From Trema orientale (Eukaryota > Streptophyta > Magnoliopsida > Rosales > Cannabaceae): a DNA stretch of 64,000 nt. The notes beneath the pieces are model-generated. The model was not told the origin of the DNA, did no database searches, and saw nothing but the letters and a program-made list of their open reading frames with translations. The stretch is from contig JXTC01000061.1 of the NCBI GenBank assembly GCA_002914845.1, forward strand, positions 635,332-699,331. The letters are read 5' to 3'. How positions within the stretch are numbered: the first letter of the stretch is position 1; each line of letters begins with the position of its first letter. Positions 12,019 to 23,600 of this stretch are shown here, one piece after another. The position numbers and the translations under genes are program-made.

Positions 12019-15000
12019 TATATATATAACCCTGCGTCAAGGCGTGCCCAACTTGTCAGGTCATATATATAATGGCCCAAAGAGAAAGTTACAATGATCA
12101 ATGGAGAATTGATTGTTTATAGCTAGCTAGCTACATATGATGCTGACAAACTTGTTTGCATTATTTCAACATGACTAACGTGTGTCGGCCACTTTCTTCT
12201 TGACATATACATATGTTTACATGCATATATCATGTATATATGGTATGCTCGCTCATATAGAATATATGTCCATTAAACTACAATGCCAATGATCTATTCT
12301 TCTTAATTATCGTTTCTAGTGTAGCGCGCGCGGAAGGATTATCATTAAGCAATTTGAGAAGGAAATTATTCGCATATTGAGATGAGGTATCGATCCAAAA
12401 ATAATATACGAAGCTAGGAATATTAATGCTAATTTAAAATTTTTTGGCTTTGATTGAGTTCCAAATTTCCTGCAGTACGTACTACTAAATAATACCGCAA
12501 TTTTCATTTAATGGATTGAACTTCATTAATGTTGGATCTTATAAATATATTAAGTATATATATGGTCGTGATCTCCCAGGAGGGACAGGCATTAATGCAG
12601 CAGATATTTTATTACTCTACTTTTTTTAATATCCTATTTATTACATTAATTTTAGTAGTATAATTTCACTATACATATGTAGCCCTCGACTTCGTGGCGC
12701 CGCACTCTCTACTAGCTAGTTACTAGCGTCCATATATATATATACTATTAATATCAATATGCTGTATGCAAGATATATGTACACAAGCACATGTATTTGC
12801 ATATAACGAACTTTTCAGTATCTAATGAAGTACACTTAATATTGCTGCATTGATCAATGTTTGTGAGTCAGATAAAATTGAGGAGCTATTGGAATAATAC
12901 GATAATAAGAAAGTGGCCAATCTGACTGGTAAGGATAACATATTATGACTCCGACAACTTCTGAATTTCTACAAGGAGTTACATATTATTGAGATAGCTA
13001 CAACTTACACACACAACATATGATTTTGTATGGCGCATTTTTATATTTCAATTAATTAGATTAGTAGTCTACAAGTTGCCCGCTTTGTGCAGCAGAATTA
13101 ATGAATTTATTAATATTTGAAATCAATAATGCTTAATTAAGGTGCGCAAGTCACTTTGTTATTGAAGAATCATAATGACACTTTAAGTAGAACCTAACTT
13201 ATTAACTATAATCTTCTAATAATAAAGTGAAATACCGTTAGGCATCTAAAGATAGATAGATCGTAACATTACTCAATATTTTAGCCTAAGATAGATATTA
13301 GATTTGTCCTTCTATCTTGGTAGTCGTACCACAAGGCTGTGAAAAGGCTAGCTAGTTTGACCAACAGAAATATGAGATGCTCCAGCATAATTATCTGCAG
13401 AGTTGTAGTGAGACAACTGAGACAAAACAAGCTTAGCTTAGTTTGGATCAATACATAATTAAAGAACGTGCAATATTATCAAATTAAAGCTTCAATAAAC
13501 TTTTCTCAACTTGTACATATGCGGATCAATCTCTAAATTAAAATTTGAAAGGCCTGTCTAATAATAAAGCTCCCAACTTGTACAACTTGTGTAACCTCTC
13601 CTTTAATCCATGTTCTGCAACTTGTAATTGAAAACCTCTGAAACCACGAATCCCAGCTCATGATACAGGCCAGCTGCATTCATCACTAATTAATATAATT
13701 GGTTTCAGAGTTAGTATACGACAAAGTAATAAAGTTATATGTCTATACATACACCTAATTAATTTCACGTGAGTTTTGAGTCCCACATCACGTGTGTATT
13801 CTTTTTTAACATACTCGATATTTGAAATGGATAAGGAATCAAAACACCGCAACATATATGTTTGTTTATATTTATGAAACTCATGTATTTCTGCCAGATG
13901 TTTTGGCGCTTCCTAAAAATGGGTAATGATCTTCATGGATAAAGAATATTCATGATCACGTGATCATCATAATTAAGTGCATATATGTATATAGATTTCC
14001 AATTCAATAGGTTTTTTTTTTTTTTTACTTATTTATATGTATTTTTTTTAGACGTTGGATCATTATCCAACGGCTACCATTATTTAGGTGATTGGAAAAA
14101 AAAATAAAAATAAAAACTTATTATTTAATATTTTTCTCTCTTTACATTTTAGTATGAAAAGATGTATGCGATAAATTTTAATTAGATAAAACAATACTTA
14201 TGGATAGATTAAAAAAAATATCTACGAGATTGATGCCCATATATATATATCATGTATGAACTTTGAAGGGAAAGTTCCATTCCATGCATGGAAATTTACT
14301 TGATTATTTTAGGACTAAGATTAGTTTCTTTCCGTTCGAGTTCCTACCAATTCAGGTGAATACTGCATCAAATATTAAACAAAGAATAATACTTTCTTAT
14401 AAAGGATATCCTTTTTTGACTTGTAGCTTCAGAAGCCATTAAGGGTTCCATAATCTAAACGTATAATTTGATTTTAGAGTAATGCTATAGAGCATCAGTA
14501 GTGCACATCACCGATATGTTATTGATGATTTTAATTGATAAAATAAGTCTCATGTGGAATACATTTAAAGTGTAATATTATAATTAACCAGAAATAAACT
14601 GACATATGAGCACCATATAGTGCCGTAACATTACTCTTAATTTTATTAGCTAGATATAGAAGAAGTTCTATTCCCTAGACTTGCACTAGAATTTGTCGTC
14701 TTGGTCAATTAATATAATACCTATGATATATAAAGTCATTAAATATAATATATAATTGTTTGATCTCAAACAGTTTTCTTTTATTCCAATCCCAAATAGG
14801 AAAGTGTATTATACATAGAAGGTTTCCATCTTGGTAGTGGGGCAACTAATAAAGAACCAATATATGCTCCAAGTATCTAGGTCCTTACATAGTTGAATAA
14901 TTACAAGAGTAAAATAAAGAAGCGAAATATAGTAGGTCTTATTTATCATTGTAAACCTAAGCAAGCCCCTTGATATTTGTAATCCGTTTCATCTGTATTA

Positions 15001-15960
15001 CAATTTGACAACATTTCATTAGTACGTAGATCGAGTAGCCTATTCTTTGCACCTAAAATGACGGTAACTAAGAAGAAGCAAGGCCATAGTATTTAACAAA
15101 TTAACTTGATGAATTTGGCCGCGAGCACAATAAATCTGACTGTCTGAGCTAGGAATCAAGTGTCATTAATTTATACATGTCTCCATTTTCTAAAAAATAA
15201 ATAAATCTATTAAGGGTCTTTTAGTCAAATGGCCGAATTTTGGATCATAGTTTACAAAATGACAATTTTTCAAATACTATTAAAATATAACCGAATTTTA
15301 AAAATTATTTGAAAAATAACCCATTTTCATATTTAGTGTATCAAAATATATTGATTTATTTTTTAGAAAATTGAATTACTTTTTCAAAATTAATTTACTT
15401 TATAAAAAAATAGATCAACTAAAAAACAGGCATTTATCAAAATAAAATTATAAAACCATCATTTATTAAATAGGTGTAAATACTCATCTATTATGTTAAT
15501 AGTGCTTGTTACGTTTATTATATGGAAGCAAGTCTTCGTCTATTGAAAATATCATTTTCTCTCCGTCAACTCAACAATGCTTTGACACATCATGCATGAT
15601 ATGAAAAAAATTGGTGTTATTAAAATATTATCTTTTTAAATTAAAACGTCAAAAAATATGTATGTATATATATAATCGAGTGAATAGCGTAAAAGACAAA
15701 TAAAATAGATGGAAACTCTAGATCCATATTATATGTACGTAAACGTCCGAGTGCAATAAATACACTGACAAGCACTTGTAACAGAGGTAACGAACACGTT
15801 GGCGCATTCTAGTCCGCTAAGCCCATTATGACAATATGTTTAGGGCCAGCCTTGCGAATCTAGACCGGCCCACTATGACTCAGCTTCAGCCCATGCCTAC
15901 CATGGGCCGTACGTCATTCAAGTACATAACGGTTAACCACGTAGGACTATTGGACCCACA
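12019..15960. other. Intergenic, no gene seen apart from one MITE
   Basis: AT-rich, with no sustained open frame and no recognisable protein motif. One MITE copy (13994-14238) lies inside. The last 300 bases form the distal upstream region of the DOG1-domain gene. Confidence 0.5.
13994..14238. repeat. MITE flanked by TA-rich sequence, copy 3 of a local family
   Basis: Same architecture as 11783-12018. It starts with TTCCAATTCAAT and a long T run, has a central ACGTTGGATCAT / ATCCAACGGC palindrome, and ends GATGCCC before a TATATA run. The copies differ by many substitutions and small indels, so the insertions look old. Confidence 0.55.
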
Positions 15961-16195
15961 TCCTAATGAATTGCCAAAAACGACAGTCCAAACCGTTGCC
16001 TAGACCCCTCACAACAAAATGTTGTATTTATAATTCATATTGTCGTTTAGACTCTGAATTGAATCACAGTCCATATACTACTATTTTCCCTCCAAAGAAC
16101 TCTCATCATCATCATCACCATCGTCATCATTCTTCTTCTTCTTCTTTCTCCATTCAAAAGAAACCCAAGAAAAGGCTCGAAAACCCCAAAGAAAG

Positions 16196-17065
16196 ATGTT
16201 GAAATCCGGCGTGAACGGCCTCTTTAGCAAGAAAAAAACGACGAGTCGTTCTCGCCCATTCAGCGAGTACTACTCGGAGTGGTTCAACCTGCTCAAGAAC
16301 AGCCTCCTCCCACGCCTCCGCCTCTCCATCCACGGCTCCTCCATAGCCCAGCTCTCCACCCAAGTCGACGTCGTCCGCGCCCACTTCCACTCCTACTACG
16401 ACGCCCTCGACCTCGCCGCCCAGGACGACGGCGTCGCCCAGCTCCTCTTCCCCGCCTGGCGCAACCCCCTCGAGAAGCCCTTCCTCTGGCTCGGCGACCT
16501 CCACCCTTACCTCTTCACCAACCTCCTCCGCTCCTTCCTCGAAAACGACGACGCCAACGAAGAAGAAGACGACGACCACAACGACGTCGTTTTCGAAGAG
16601 CTCGCCGGGAGGGTCTTGGGAAACGACGAGCTCTTCAACCGGCCGTGGCACATAGTGATGGCGTGGAAGAACCCTTCGGAGGCCTTGATGGGTCGGATCG
16701 AGCAGATCGAGTGCGGGCTCAGGCTCATGGTGCCGGCCCTCGTGGCGCGAGCGAGAAAGGCGCAGGCGGGGTTCGTGGAGGCGGTGGCAGAGGATTGGGC
16801 GCGGAGGAGGGAGGCGGCGGAGGAGGCGGTGGGGAGGGCGTTGACGGGTCAGATGGAGGAGGTGGTTGGGGTTTTCGTGGACGCGAACAGGCTGCGGCGG
16901 AGCGTGTTGGCGGAGATCGCTGGGGCCACAAGTGTGTACCAGGCGGCTCTGTTTCTTGAAGGGCTGGCCCAGTTTCTTGTTGGGTTCAGGGACCCGGATT
17001 TGGTTGCTGAGTTCGAAAGTTGCAAGGTGCCTCTTAGTAAAATTAGTCGCTTTCAGTCTCTTTGA
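16196..17065 (+). CDS. INP1: DOG1-domain protein, probable INAPERTURATE POLLEN1
   Basis: Single-exon gene of 289 codons. Residues 20-110 form a DOG1-type domain (FSEYYSEWFNLLKN near 22-35, then PFLWLGDLHPYLFTNLL at 95-111). An acidic insert follows (about 117-130, runs of E and D), then a helical C-terminal half with WHIVMAWKNPSEALMGRIEQ at 151-170. DOG1-domain proteins include seed-dormancy factors, DNA-binding TGA factors and INP1, which marks the sites of pollen apertures at the plasma membrane. The lack of a bZIP region, the short MLKS...LFSKKK start, the acidic insert and a GT47 neighbour point to INP1. The ATG follows an in-frame upstream region without coding signal; a TATTTATAA box lies about 170 bp upstream. 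The gene is far richer in G+C than its flanks, which creates long shadow frames on both strands. A different DOG1-like protein remains possible. Confidence 0.72.
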   Translation: MLKSGVNGLFSKKKTTSRSRPFSEYYSEWFNLLKNSLLPRLRLSIHGSSIAQLSTQVDVVRAHFHSYYDALDLAAQDDGVAQLLFPAWRNPLEKPFLWLGDLHPYLFTNLLRSFLENDDANEEEDDDHNDVVFEELAGRVLGNDELFNRPWHIVMAWKNPSEALMGRIEQIECGLRLMVPALVARARKAQAGFVEAVAEDWARRREAAEEAVGRALTGQMEEVVGVFVDANRLRRSVLAEIAGATSVYQAALFLEGLAQFLVGFRDPDLVAEFESCKVPLSKISRFQSL

Positions 17066-18833
17066 TTCGGTTGTTTTGGCTCTTGTAGTGTTGATTTTCT
17101 TGTTATGCGTGGAGTTTTGAGAGATGAGGAATTTGGGGGTCTACTAGGTTGAGAGGAATGTGTTGTTATTCATTGTTCTAGTGAATGTTATCATACAGAT
17201 TGATTGCTCTAGTTTACTCTTGTTCAAACAGAAAAGGAGATTTTTCTTCGTTTCGGAATGAAAAGATTTTACTTTTTTTTTTTTCTTTAAGAAAGAATGC
17301 AGATATTGATGATTGGCTAGTGTAGGTTTGATTGAATTTAAATGGTTGAACTTTTACTTAGTTTTGCTTCTTGAAGTTGCTTCACCACCTTCATTCTAGT
17401 GTGCATTAGAACGAGGGAGATGGACTTGACTAGAAGTAATCTGAGCCAAAATGACTTTACTAGACTATTCAAAAATGACCCTTTTAAGAGCGCCACAAAA
17501 TTAGTGAAGAATTGGTGATAATTAGGCACTATGGGCATGTTTGCTTACCGGTAGTGGGAGTAAGGAAAAGGCATTCATTTTTTTTTATGTCCTTACATAC
17601 CAATAAGAAACACATCAAAGAGACTTCTAGCATTTTTCACTCGTTATTTTTCATTCCCCTCTATAACCTTTTCATTCATTCCCTTTACGGATCAAAATTT
17701 TGCCTACATTTATAACTTGTTAGGAGTATTTATGCCCACACCATACTCTTAAAAAAGTCATTTTGTTCTAAATTACTCCCGGTCGGGCTCAATTGAGAAA
17801 AGGACATGGGTAGGACTAATTTGAGCTAAAGTGAAATTTTTGCGTATTTTTTAAAAAATGATATTTTAAAGTGTGTTGAGGACATCTTGACCTGTGGTTA
17901 AAAGCTTCTTGACCTTGAAAAAGTCCTAAATAATAGTTTTTTATGGTCAAGGACGTCTTGACCATACCCACGAAGTCTTTGACACTTCTAAAAATGTCAT
18001 ATTTAGAAAAATATACACACAAAAAAAAAAGCAAAGCTATTTCGGCCCAAGTTAGCCGTATACATGTCATTTTTCTCTGGGCCTAAACTACTCAAGTCCA
18101 AGTAAAGTCTGACTACTCCGAGCAATAAATAAAGCCCAAAACTCAGGTACTCTGCCTGTTCATTAGCACCCAATGGGCCCTGATACCCAAAAAAAAAACT
18201 GCAGCCCATATAAGACGCGTGCGGTAAGTACTAAAATAAGTTAAAAAGGCAGGAAACGCCGCCGCATTAAGTGGAAATGAATAAAATGATGTATAGTACT
18301 ATTGGTTTTTACCACCACCGACATTTTCTGGGTCAAACGGACTTCCCCCACAAAGGCCAAAACTCCATGCAGTTATCAGACACTTGAAAACCTCTGGACC
18401 CCTCTTAGTCTTCTCCTCTCTCTCTCTCTCTCTCTAATCTGTCATTGAATTTCCAGTAATTTCTTCATTTCCTTTCCTTTCCTTTTTACTTCCATTCCAT
18501 TCCAGTTCCACGAATCTCTCTCTACTTACTTCTCTGTCTCACAAAACATGGAAATGGAACATGACAGAGGTGAACTTCTCTTCTTCTCAAACACCACAGA
18601 CAAACATAGACAACAATGTCATTTCATTTTTTCAACACTGTAAAAAAAGAGAAGGTCAAAAAAAAAAAAAAAAAAAAAAGAAAGTAAGAAGCATATACCC
18701 CAATAAGTCTCACTCCTCTTCCGTAGATCATTTATTTTTCTTGTTTGTAATTCTCTCTGTAATACCAGTCTATCTCTATCTGTCTCTGTGGTCTGGCTGT
18801 GGCTGGCTGGCTGGCTGGCTGGCCTCTCCATTC
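17066..18833. other. Intergenic and 5' leader of the GT47 gene
   Basis: No gene seen. A pair of GGTCAAG / CTTGACC palindromic pieces lies at 17880-17970. A CT microsatellite at about 18415-18436 and CT-rich sequence to 18540 resemble a core promoter and leader. Poly-A near 18660 and a run of CTGG repeats near 18800 lie in what is most likely 5' untranslated sequence. Several ATG codons (18549, 18555, 18561) precede the preferred start. Confidence 0.45.
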
Positions 18834-20234
18834 ATGGCCTGCAAATATGATACTCTCTTTATCATTTGTGCCCAATTGTGTTCTTTCTTACTGCTACTAG
18901 ATTTGGCTGTTTGTCAGAAACTTTCCACTCATCCTCACCAGCTGGGATCCGACCCGAACCCATCTGACTGCACCGACCGTTGGATCCACATCCGGCGGCT
19001 GCCACCGCGGTTCAACCTCGATCTCTTAGCCAATTGCTCCGAGTACCCACTTTCGGGCGACTTCTGCCCCTACCTGGCCAACCATGGCCTGGGCCAGAAG
19101 ACCCACAACCGCTCCCACAGCTGGTACAGAACCGACCCCTTAATGCTCGAACTCGTCTTCCATCGCCGGATGCTCGAGTACCCATGTCTCACCTCGGATC
19201 CCGCCGCCGCTGACGCCGTCTACCTCCCTTACTACGCCGGAATCGACTCTCTCCGGTACCTGTACGGCCCGGATGTTAATTCCAGCGCCGACCACGGCCT
19301 CGAGTTGTTCCGATTCTTGCAGCGGGATGAGACCGGGGCGTGGAGGCGGCACATGGGTCACGACCATTTCTTGGTCATGGCTCGTCCGGCGTGGGATTTC
19401 TCGCAGCCGCCGAGTAATGACCCTCCGATTTGGGGGACTTCGTTTCTGGAGCTGCCCGAGTTTTTTAATGTCACCGCCTTGACGGTGGAGTCGCGCGCCT
19501 GGCCGTGGCAGGAGCAGGCGGTGCCGTACCCGACGTCGTTCCATCCCCCTAACCTGTCGTTTCTCGAGGCCTGGCTCCAGCGGGTGCGGCGGTCGAGGCG
19601 GGCCACGCTGATGCTCTTCGTCGGGGGAGGAGGCGTCTCCGCGACCCCCAATATCCGCAGGAGCATCAGGAACGAGTGCGAGAACGCCACCGCCGCCGGG
19701 AACTTCACCGGCCCCGGCGGCGGTGGCGAGTACGGCTTCTACGGCGGCGAGTACTCGAGTCTGTGCAGCATTGTCGATTGCTCTAATGGAATTTGCGAGC
19801 ACGACCCAATTCTGTTCATGAAGCCAATGTTACAGGCGAGCTTCTGTCTTCAGCCGCCGGGTGATACTCCGACTCGGCGGTCCACGTTCGACAGCATTCT
19901 CGCCGGGTGCATTCCGGTTTTCTTCGAGGACCAGTCGGCGAAGTCGCAGTACACGTGGCACTTGCCGGAGGATCGTTACGAAGAATTCTCGGTGACGATT
20001 CCGAAGGAGGAAGTGGTGTTCAAGGGGCTGAGAATTCTGGATGTGTTGAATAGTATTCCTAGAGCTAAAGTTAGGAGATTAAGAGAGAAACTTATGGAGT
20101 TTATACCAAGTGTTGTGTATAGGAAGCATGGGAGCTCAATGAGTTTGAGAACCAAGAAAGATGCATTTGATATTGCAGTTGAAGGTACCCTTCGGAGGAT
20201 TAAATCTAGACTGGAAGAAGTTTCAGCTCAGTGA
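18834..20234 (+). CDS. GT19: GT47 exostosin-family xyloglucan galactosyltransferase-like
   Basis: Single-exon type II membrane glycosyltransferase of 466 codons. Residues 5-27 form a hydrophobic signal anchor. The catalytic region follows: CTDRWIHIRRLPPRFN (46-61), DAVYLPYYAG (127-136), HMGHDHFLVMARPAWDF (173-189), and the GT47 signature FCLQPPGDTPTRRS plus FDSILAGCIPVFF (337-364). The family adds galactose (or related sugars) to xyloglucan in the Golgi (MUR3, XLT2); the exact acceptor of this member is not shown by sequence. The frame stays open back to an ATG at 18561, but that extension is encoded by poly-A and simple repeats, so I choose the start at 18834. It lies 1.8 kb downstream of the INP1-like gene on the same strand and ends 428 bp from the convergent KASIII gene. 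I recall the Arabidopsis GT19 gene and INP1 as close neighbours (At4g22580, At4g22600), which supports the symbol. Confidence 0.82.
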   Translation: MACKYDTLFIICAQLCSFLLLLDLAVCQKLSTHPHQLGSDPNPSDCTDRWIHIRRLPPRFNLDLLANCSEYPLSGDFCPYLANHGLGQKTHNRSHSWYRTDPLMLELVFHRRMLEYPCLTSDPAAADAVYLPYYAGIDSLRYLYGPDVNSSADHGLELFRFLQRDETGAWRRHMGHDHFLVMARPAWDFSQPPSNDPPIWGTSFLELPEFFNVTALTVESRAWPWQEQAVPYPTSFHPPNLSFLEAWLQRVRRSRRATLMLFVGGGGVSATPNIRRSIRNECENATAAGNFTGPGGGGEYGFYGGEYSSLCSIVDCSNGICEHDPILFMKPMLQASFCLQPPGDTPTRRSTFDSILAGCIPVFFEDQSAKSQYTWHLPEDRYEEFSVTIPKEEVVFKGLRILDVLNSIPRAKVRRLREKLMEFIPSVVYRKHGSSMSLRTKKDAFDIAVEGTLRRIKSRLEEVSAQ

Positions 20235-20662
20235 CCTGAATTCCTTTCTTACTTTGTTGTTGTAATTATACATTTTAATATATAAATATTTTTTCTCCTT
20301 TGTTAACTTATGTAAGTTTATGATTTATGTTTCTTACTCTAAAAGTAAATCAAACATTTTTGGGCAACTTTATGATATGTTTATTTATTTCATTCGATAC
20401 TAAGTATGACCCGGATGCAAAATGTGGTTTTATGATGAAAGGAAAAGAAAAAAGAATCAATTTTTATTAAGTGAGCAGAAGCTAAGAAGTAATAAAAGGC
20501 AAGCAAACAAAAGAGAGCTAGCTGGTGCAGAACACGCATGCCAAGGTAATAATACACATGAAATTTGAAGCGAGAAACCGCAGAACTGCTGTTTTAAAGG
20601 AAAATTTCTCTTTTTCACTCTGATGTTTTATGAGGGGCAGGGGGTTCAGTGGTTTCGTTTGA

Positions 20663-23600
20663 TCATCCCCATCTAACAATGGCAGATCCCCAAGTGAGAC
20701 CAGCGCCAAAACCTGCAGCCGCAATAGTATGTCCTGCTTTCACTTTCCCACTTCGAACAGCTTCATCCAATGCCAGTGGGATGGAAGCAGCGCTTGTGTT
20801 GCCATAGTTTGCCAAATTCGATAGGACTCTTTCTTGTGGGACTTCTAAACGAGTAGCAACAGCATCTATTATCCTCTGGTTTGCCTGCACCATAAGACCT
20901 CTATTATAACTCACTTATAATCAGGAAGAAATCTTGTTTCGGAGTATTCCGCAGCATTCTAGGAAAAATCTGGCAGAGTTTTCATTACCTGATGGAGCAG
21001 CAACCAATCAATGCTTGAACTAGAGACGCCGGCCTTTTGCAAAGCAGACTCTATCGATTGTGGAACACATCGGACAGCAAAACGAAAGACCTCTTTCCCG
21101 TTCATCTGAATGCAGGAATAGGAAGACTGTCTTGGAGGAAAGCCTAGCACTGAACCATTAGTACCCAACGCATGATCCGTTTCAGTTTCTTTGATGCTCG
21201 CATTTAGATGCCTGCATGAGGAGAGACCAAGTGATTACATATCAGAAAATGTGTGCTCATGCAATGATTGAGATGGCCGAAGCTTGCAGCAAGGAGAGAG
21301 ACAAAGTAGTACCTTTGGCCATCACCATCACTATGCAAGTCAAAACCAAACAAACCATCTTCTTCACTGTCGCAGGCCTGCATGACAATTTCAGTACAAA
21401 AATAAGGACACAATTTTTACAGCTATTGGATCTTTCCATAAAATATTGCGGGATAATTATCATCTTATGCTACTCTTGAAACAATGACCCCACATATCTC
21501 AGAACGAGAACAAATTCACAGAGCAAGTATACTTTATACTTCATAACATTCATTTCTAGAAGTTTCAATAAATAGCTAAACAAAATTGAAAGTTTAACCG
21601 TATTGAAAATTTCTGATGACTGTTGATAACGAGAAAGGGAAACATAGCGAAAAGAGAAGACAAGTCTTTGAATAAGTCCTTAAGGAGCCTAGGTTTTCTC
21701 AAGCACGTCATTTTCTTTTTCTCTCGTAATTTTCTTCATGAAATGAATGTAGCTCACATAAACTTCGATCAGATGTTTACACCTAGATCTAGCTGACTGT
21801 CTTGCTCGGTATATGTGCTTATGAACAAGCATCAATCTACTCAACTTGACAATATCAAGCTGATCAACATGTATGATTGTTATTCATTATTTACTACAGT
21901 TTCAAGCCTGCAAAAAATGTCTCATCATTTTTACTGTGATTTCAGGATTTCGCAGTTATATGGTAAGATGTTACGAGCATTGATAACCCTAGGGAGAGAG
22001 ATAATGACCTGTACTAATACAGCACCAGCAGCATCACCAAAGAGTATACAGGTTCCTCTGTCAGTCCAATCAACGTATCGAGAAAGAGCATCAGCACCAA
22101 TCACCAGAACATTGTTAAAACCACCTCCTGTTTATGCATATGTGGAGTCTTAATTGTTTTGAAAACAGAAGTTGCCTCGACTTTCTAAAAGCAAAAAAAG
22201 GTCTTACCCCTGATGTAACAAGCAGCTGAAACTAGACCCAAAACAAATCCACTACATGCAGCTGTAATATCATAAGCCAGAGGATTTCTTTTGCAGCCAA
22301 GTGCTTTTTGGATCTGAGAGTTCCAATGAAAAATAAATATTAAGACCATGGAACAGTATGAGAATGGTTATATTCCCAAGCAACTTAAGTACTCAGGCAA
22401 AACAATCTCAATAGCATTGATAGTGTGCTACCAAAATTTAAAGCATAATAATCCTCAACTTAAAGTGTTAATAACAATATCTGACACTCTTTTTAGCTCA
22501 AAACAGGCGATACTTGGCCAGTTGGTTGATATCCTATGGCATCAAATGCAGAGAACCAGAAAATTATCTTGTTATATTTTTCATACAGCACGTGTGACTG
22601 TAGATAGAAGGACAAGCAAACTAGACTGCACAACTAAAAACTTGGAAGGCATACAATACGTTGTTCCTATTGCAAAAACCACTCGTTCGCATCCTATGAC
22701 ACTTCACAGCACATACCAGATTCCATTTTTCTAGAACCATTCAGACATGCAGCACAGCAATAAACTTAATACATATTCAGTATGCAGATGGAACCCCAAT
22801 ATCCAATTCTGTAATATCTCTACAATCATATACCTGAGGAGCACTGCCAAAGAGATCCTCTGGGGTGGATGTACACATCAAGACTAGGTCCACATCATCA
22901 GGATCAACCTGTGCCATCTCAAGTGCTTTCCTTGCTGCCTCCACAGATAAAGCCGTTAAGCTATCTTTGCCTGTAACAGCAGTAACAAGATTAGAAAAAC
23001 AGAAAATATTATCCACTGTTTTATATTATTTAGGATGCAATTTCGGAAAGAAAAAAATGGGTCTCCAAATTTTCATAATGTGCCAAACAGGAGACACCTG
23101 GAAACAATTGTAAATCATCCTAGACTCAAACTCAGCAAGATGCTCAGTGCCCACTAAAGGCAAGCAAGCAAAGCCACCTCAGACAGTTAGCGACATCAAA
23201 CTTATGGTAGTTGGGAATTACTGCTAGAGTGAACTGACCTGAAAGGACTCGTCGATTACGAATACCAGTACGAACAGATATCCATTCATCAGAAGTCTCA
23301 ACTATTTTTGCAAGATCGTCATTGGAAATCTTAAGGGTTGGTACTGCTGAGCCACATCCTACTAACTTGCAGCCTTTACTGACAAGCCTGTGAAAATAAA
23401 ATATTTATCAAGGGAAAAGAACAAGTGTATGCACAGCACTCAGGTAGCCATTTCCAACTTCAAGTGCTACTCCATCAGGCATCAGGCCAGGTATGCATAA
23501 CAGTTACCACCGCACTACCAGTCTAATAATCTAAAAATGTAGTTTAAACTTGAATCGAAAAGATTAAATTTTGAAAAATTCCAGCACTTCCGGTGAAATT

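Noticed and set aside
16154-16651. 165-codon minus-strand frame opposite the INP1-like gene
   Set aside because: It is a product of the strong C-ending codon use of the real gene. It is valine/glutamate-rich low complexity and has no motif.
16279-16959. 226-codon plus-strand frame overlapping the INP1-like gene
   Set aside because: Proline/arginine-rich shadow in another frame, caused by base composition.
19140-19802. 220-codon minus-strand frame opposite the GT47 gene
   Set aside because: Shadow of a G+C-rich coding region; the plus strand has clear GT47 motifs.
22348-22734. 128-codon plus-strand frame
   Set aside because: Falls in a KASIII intron; no motif.
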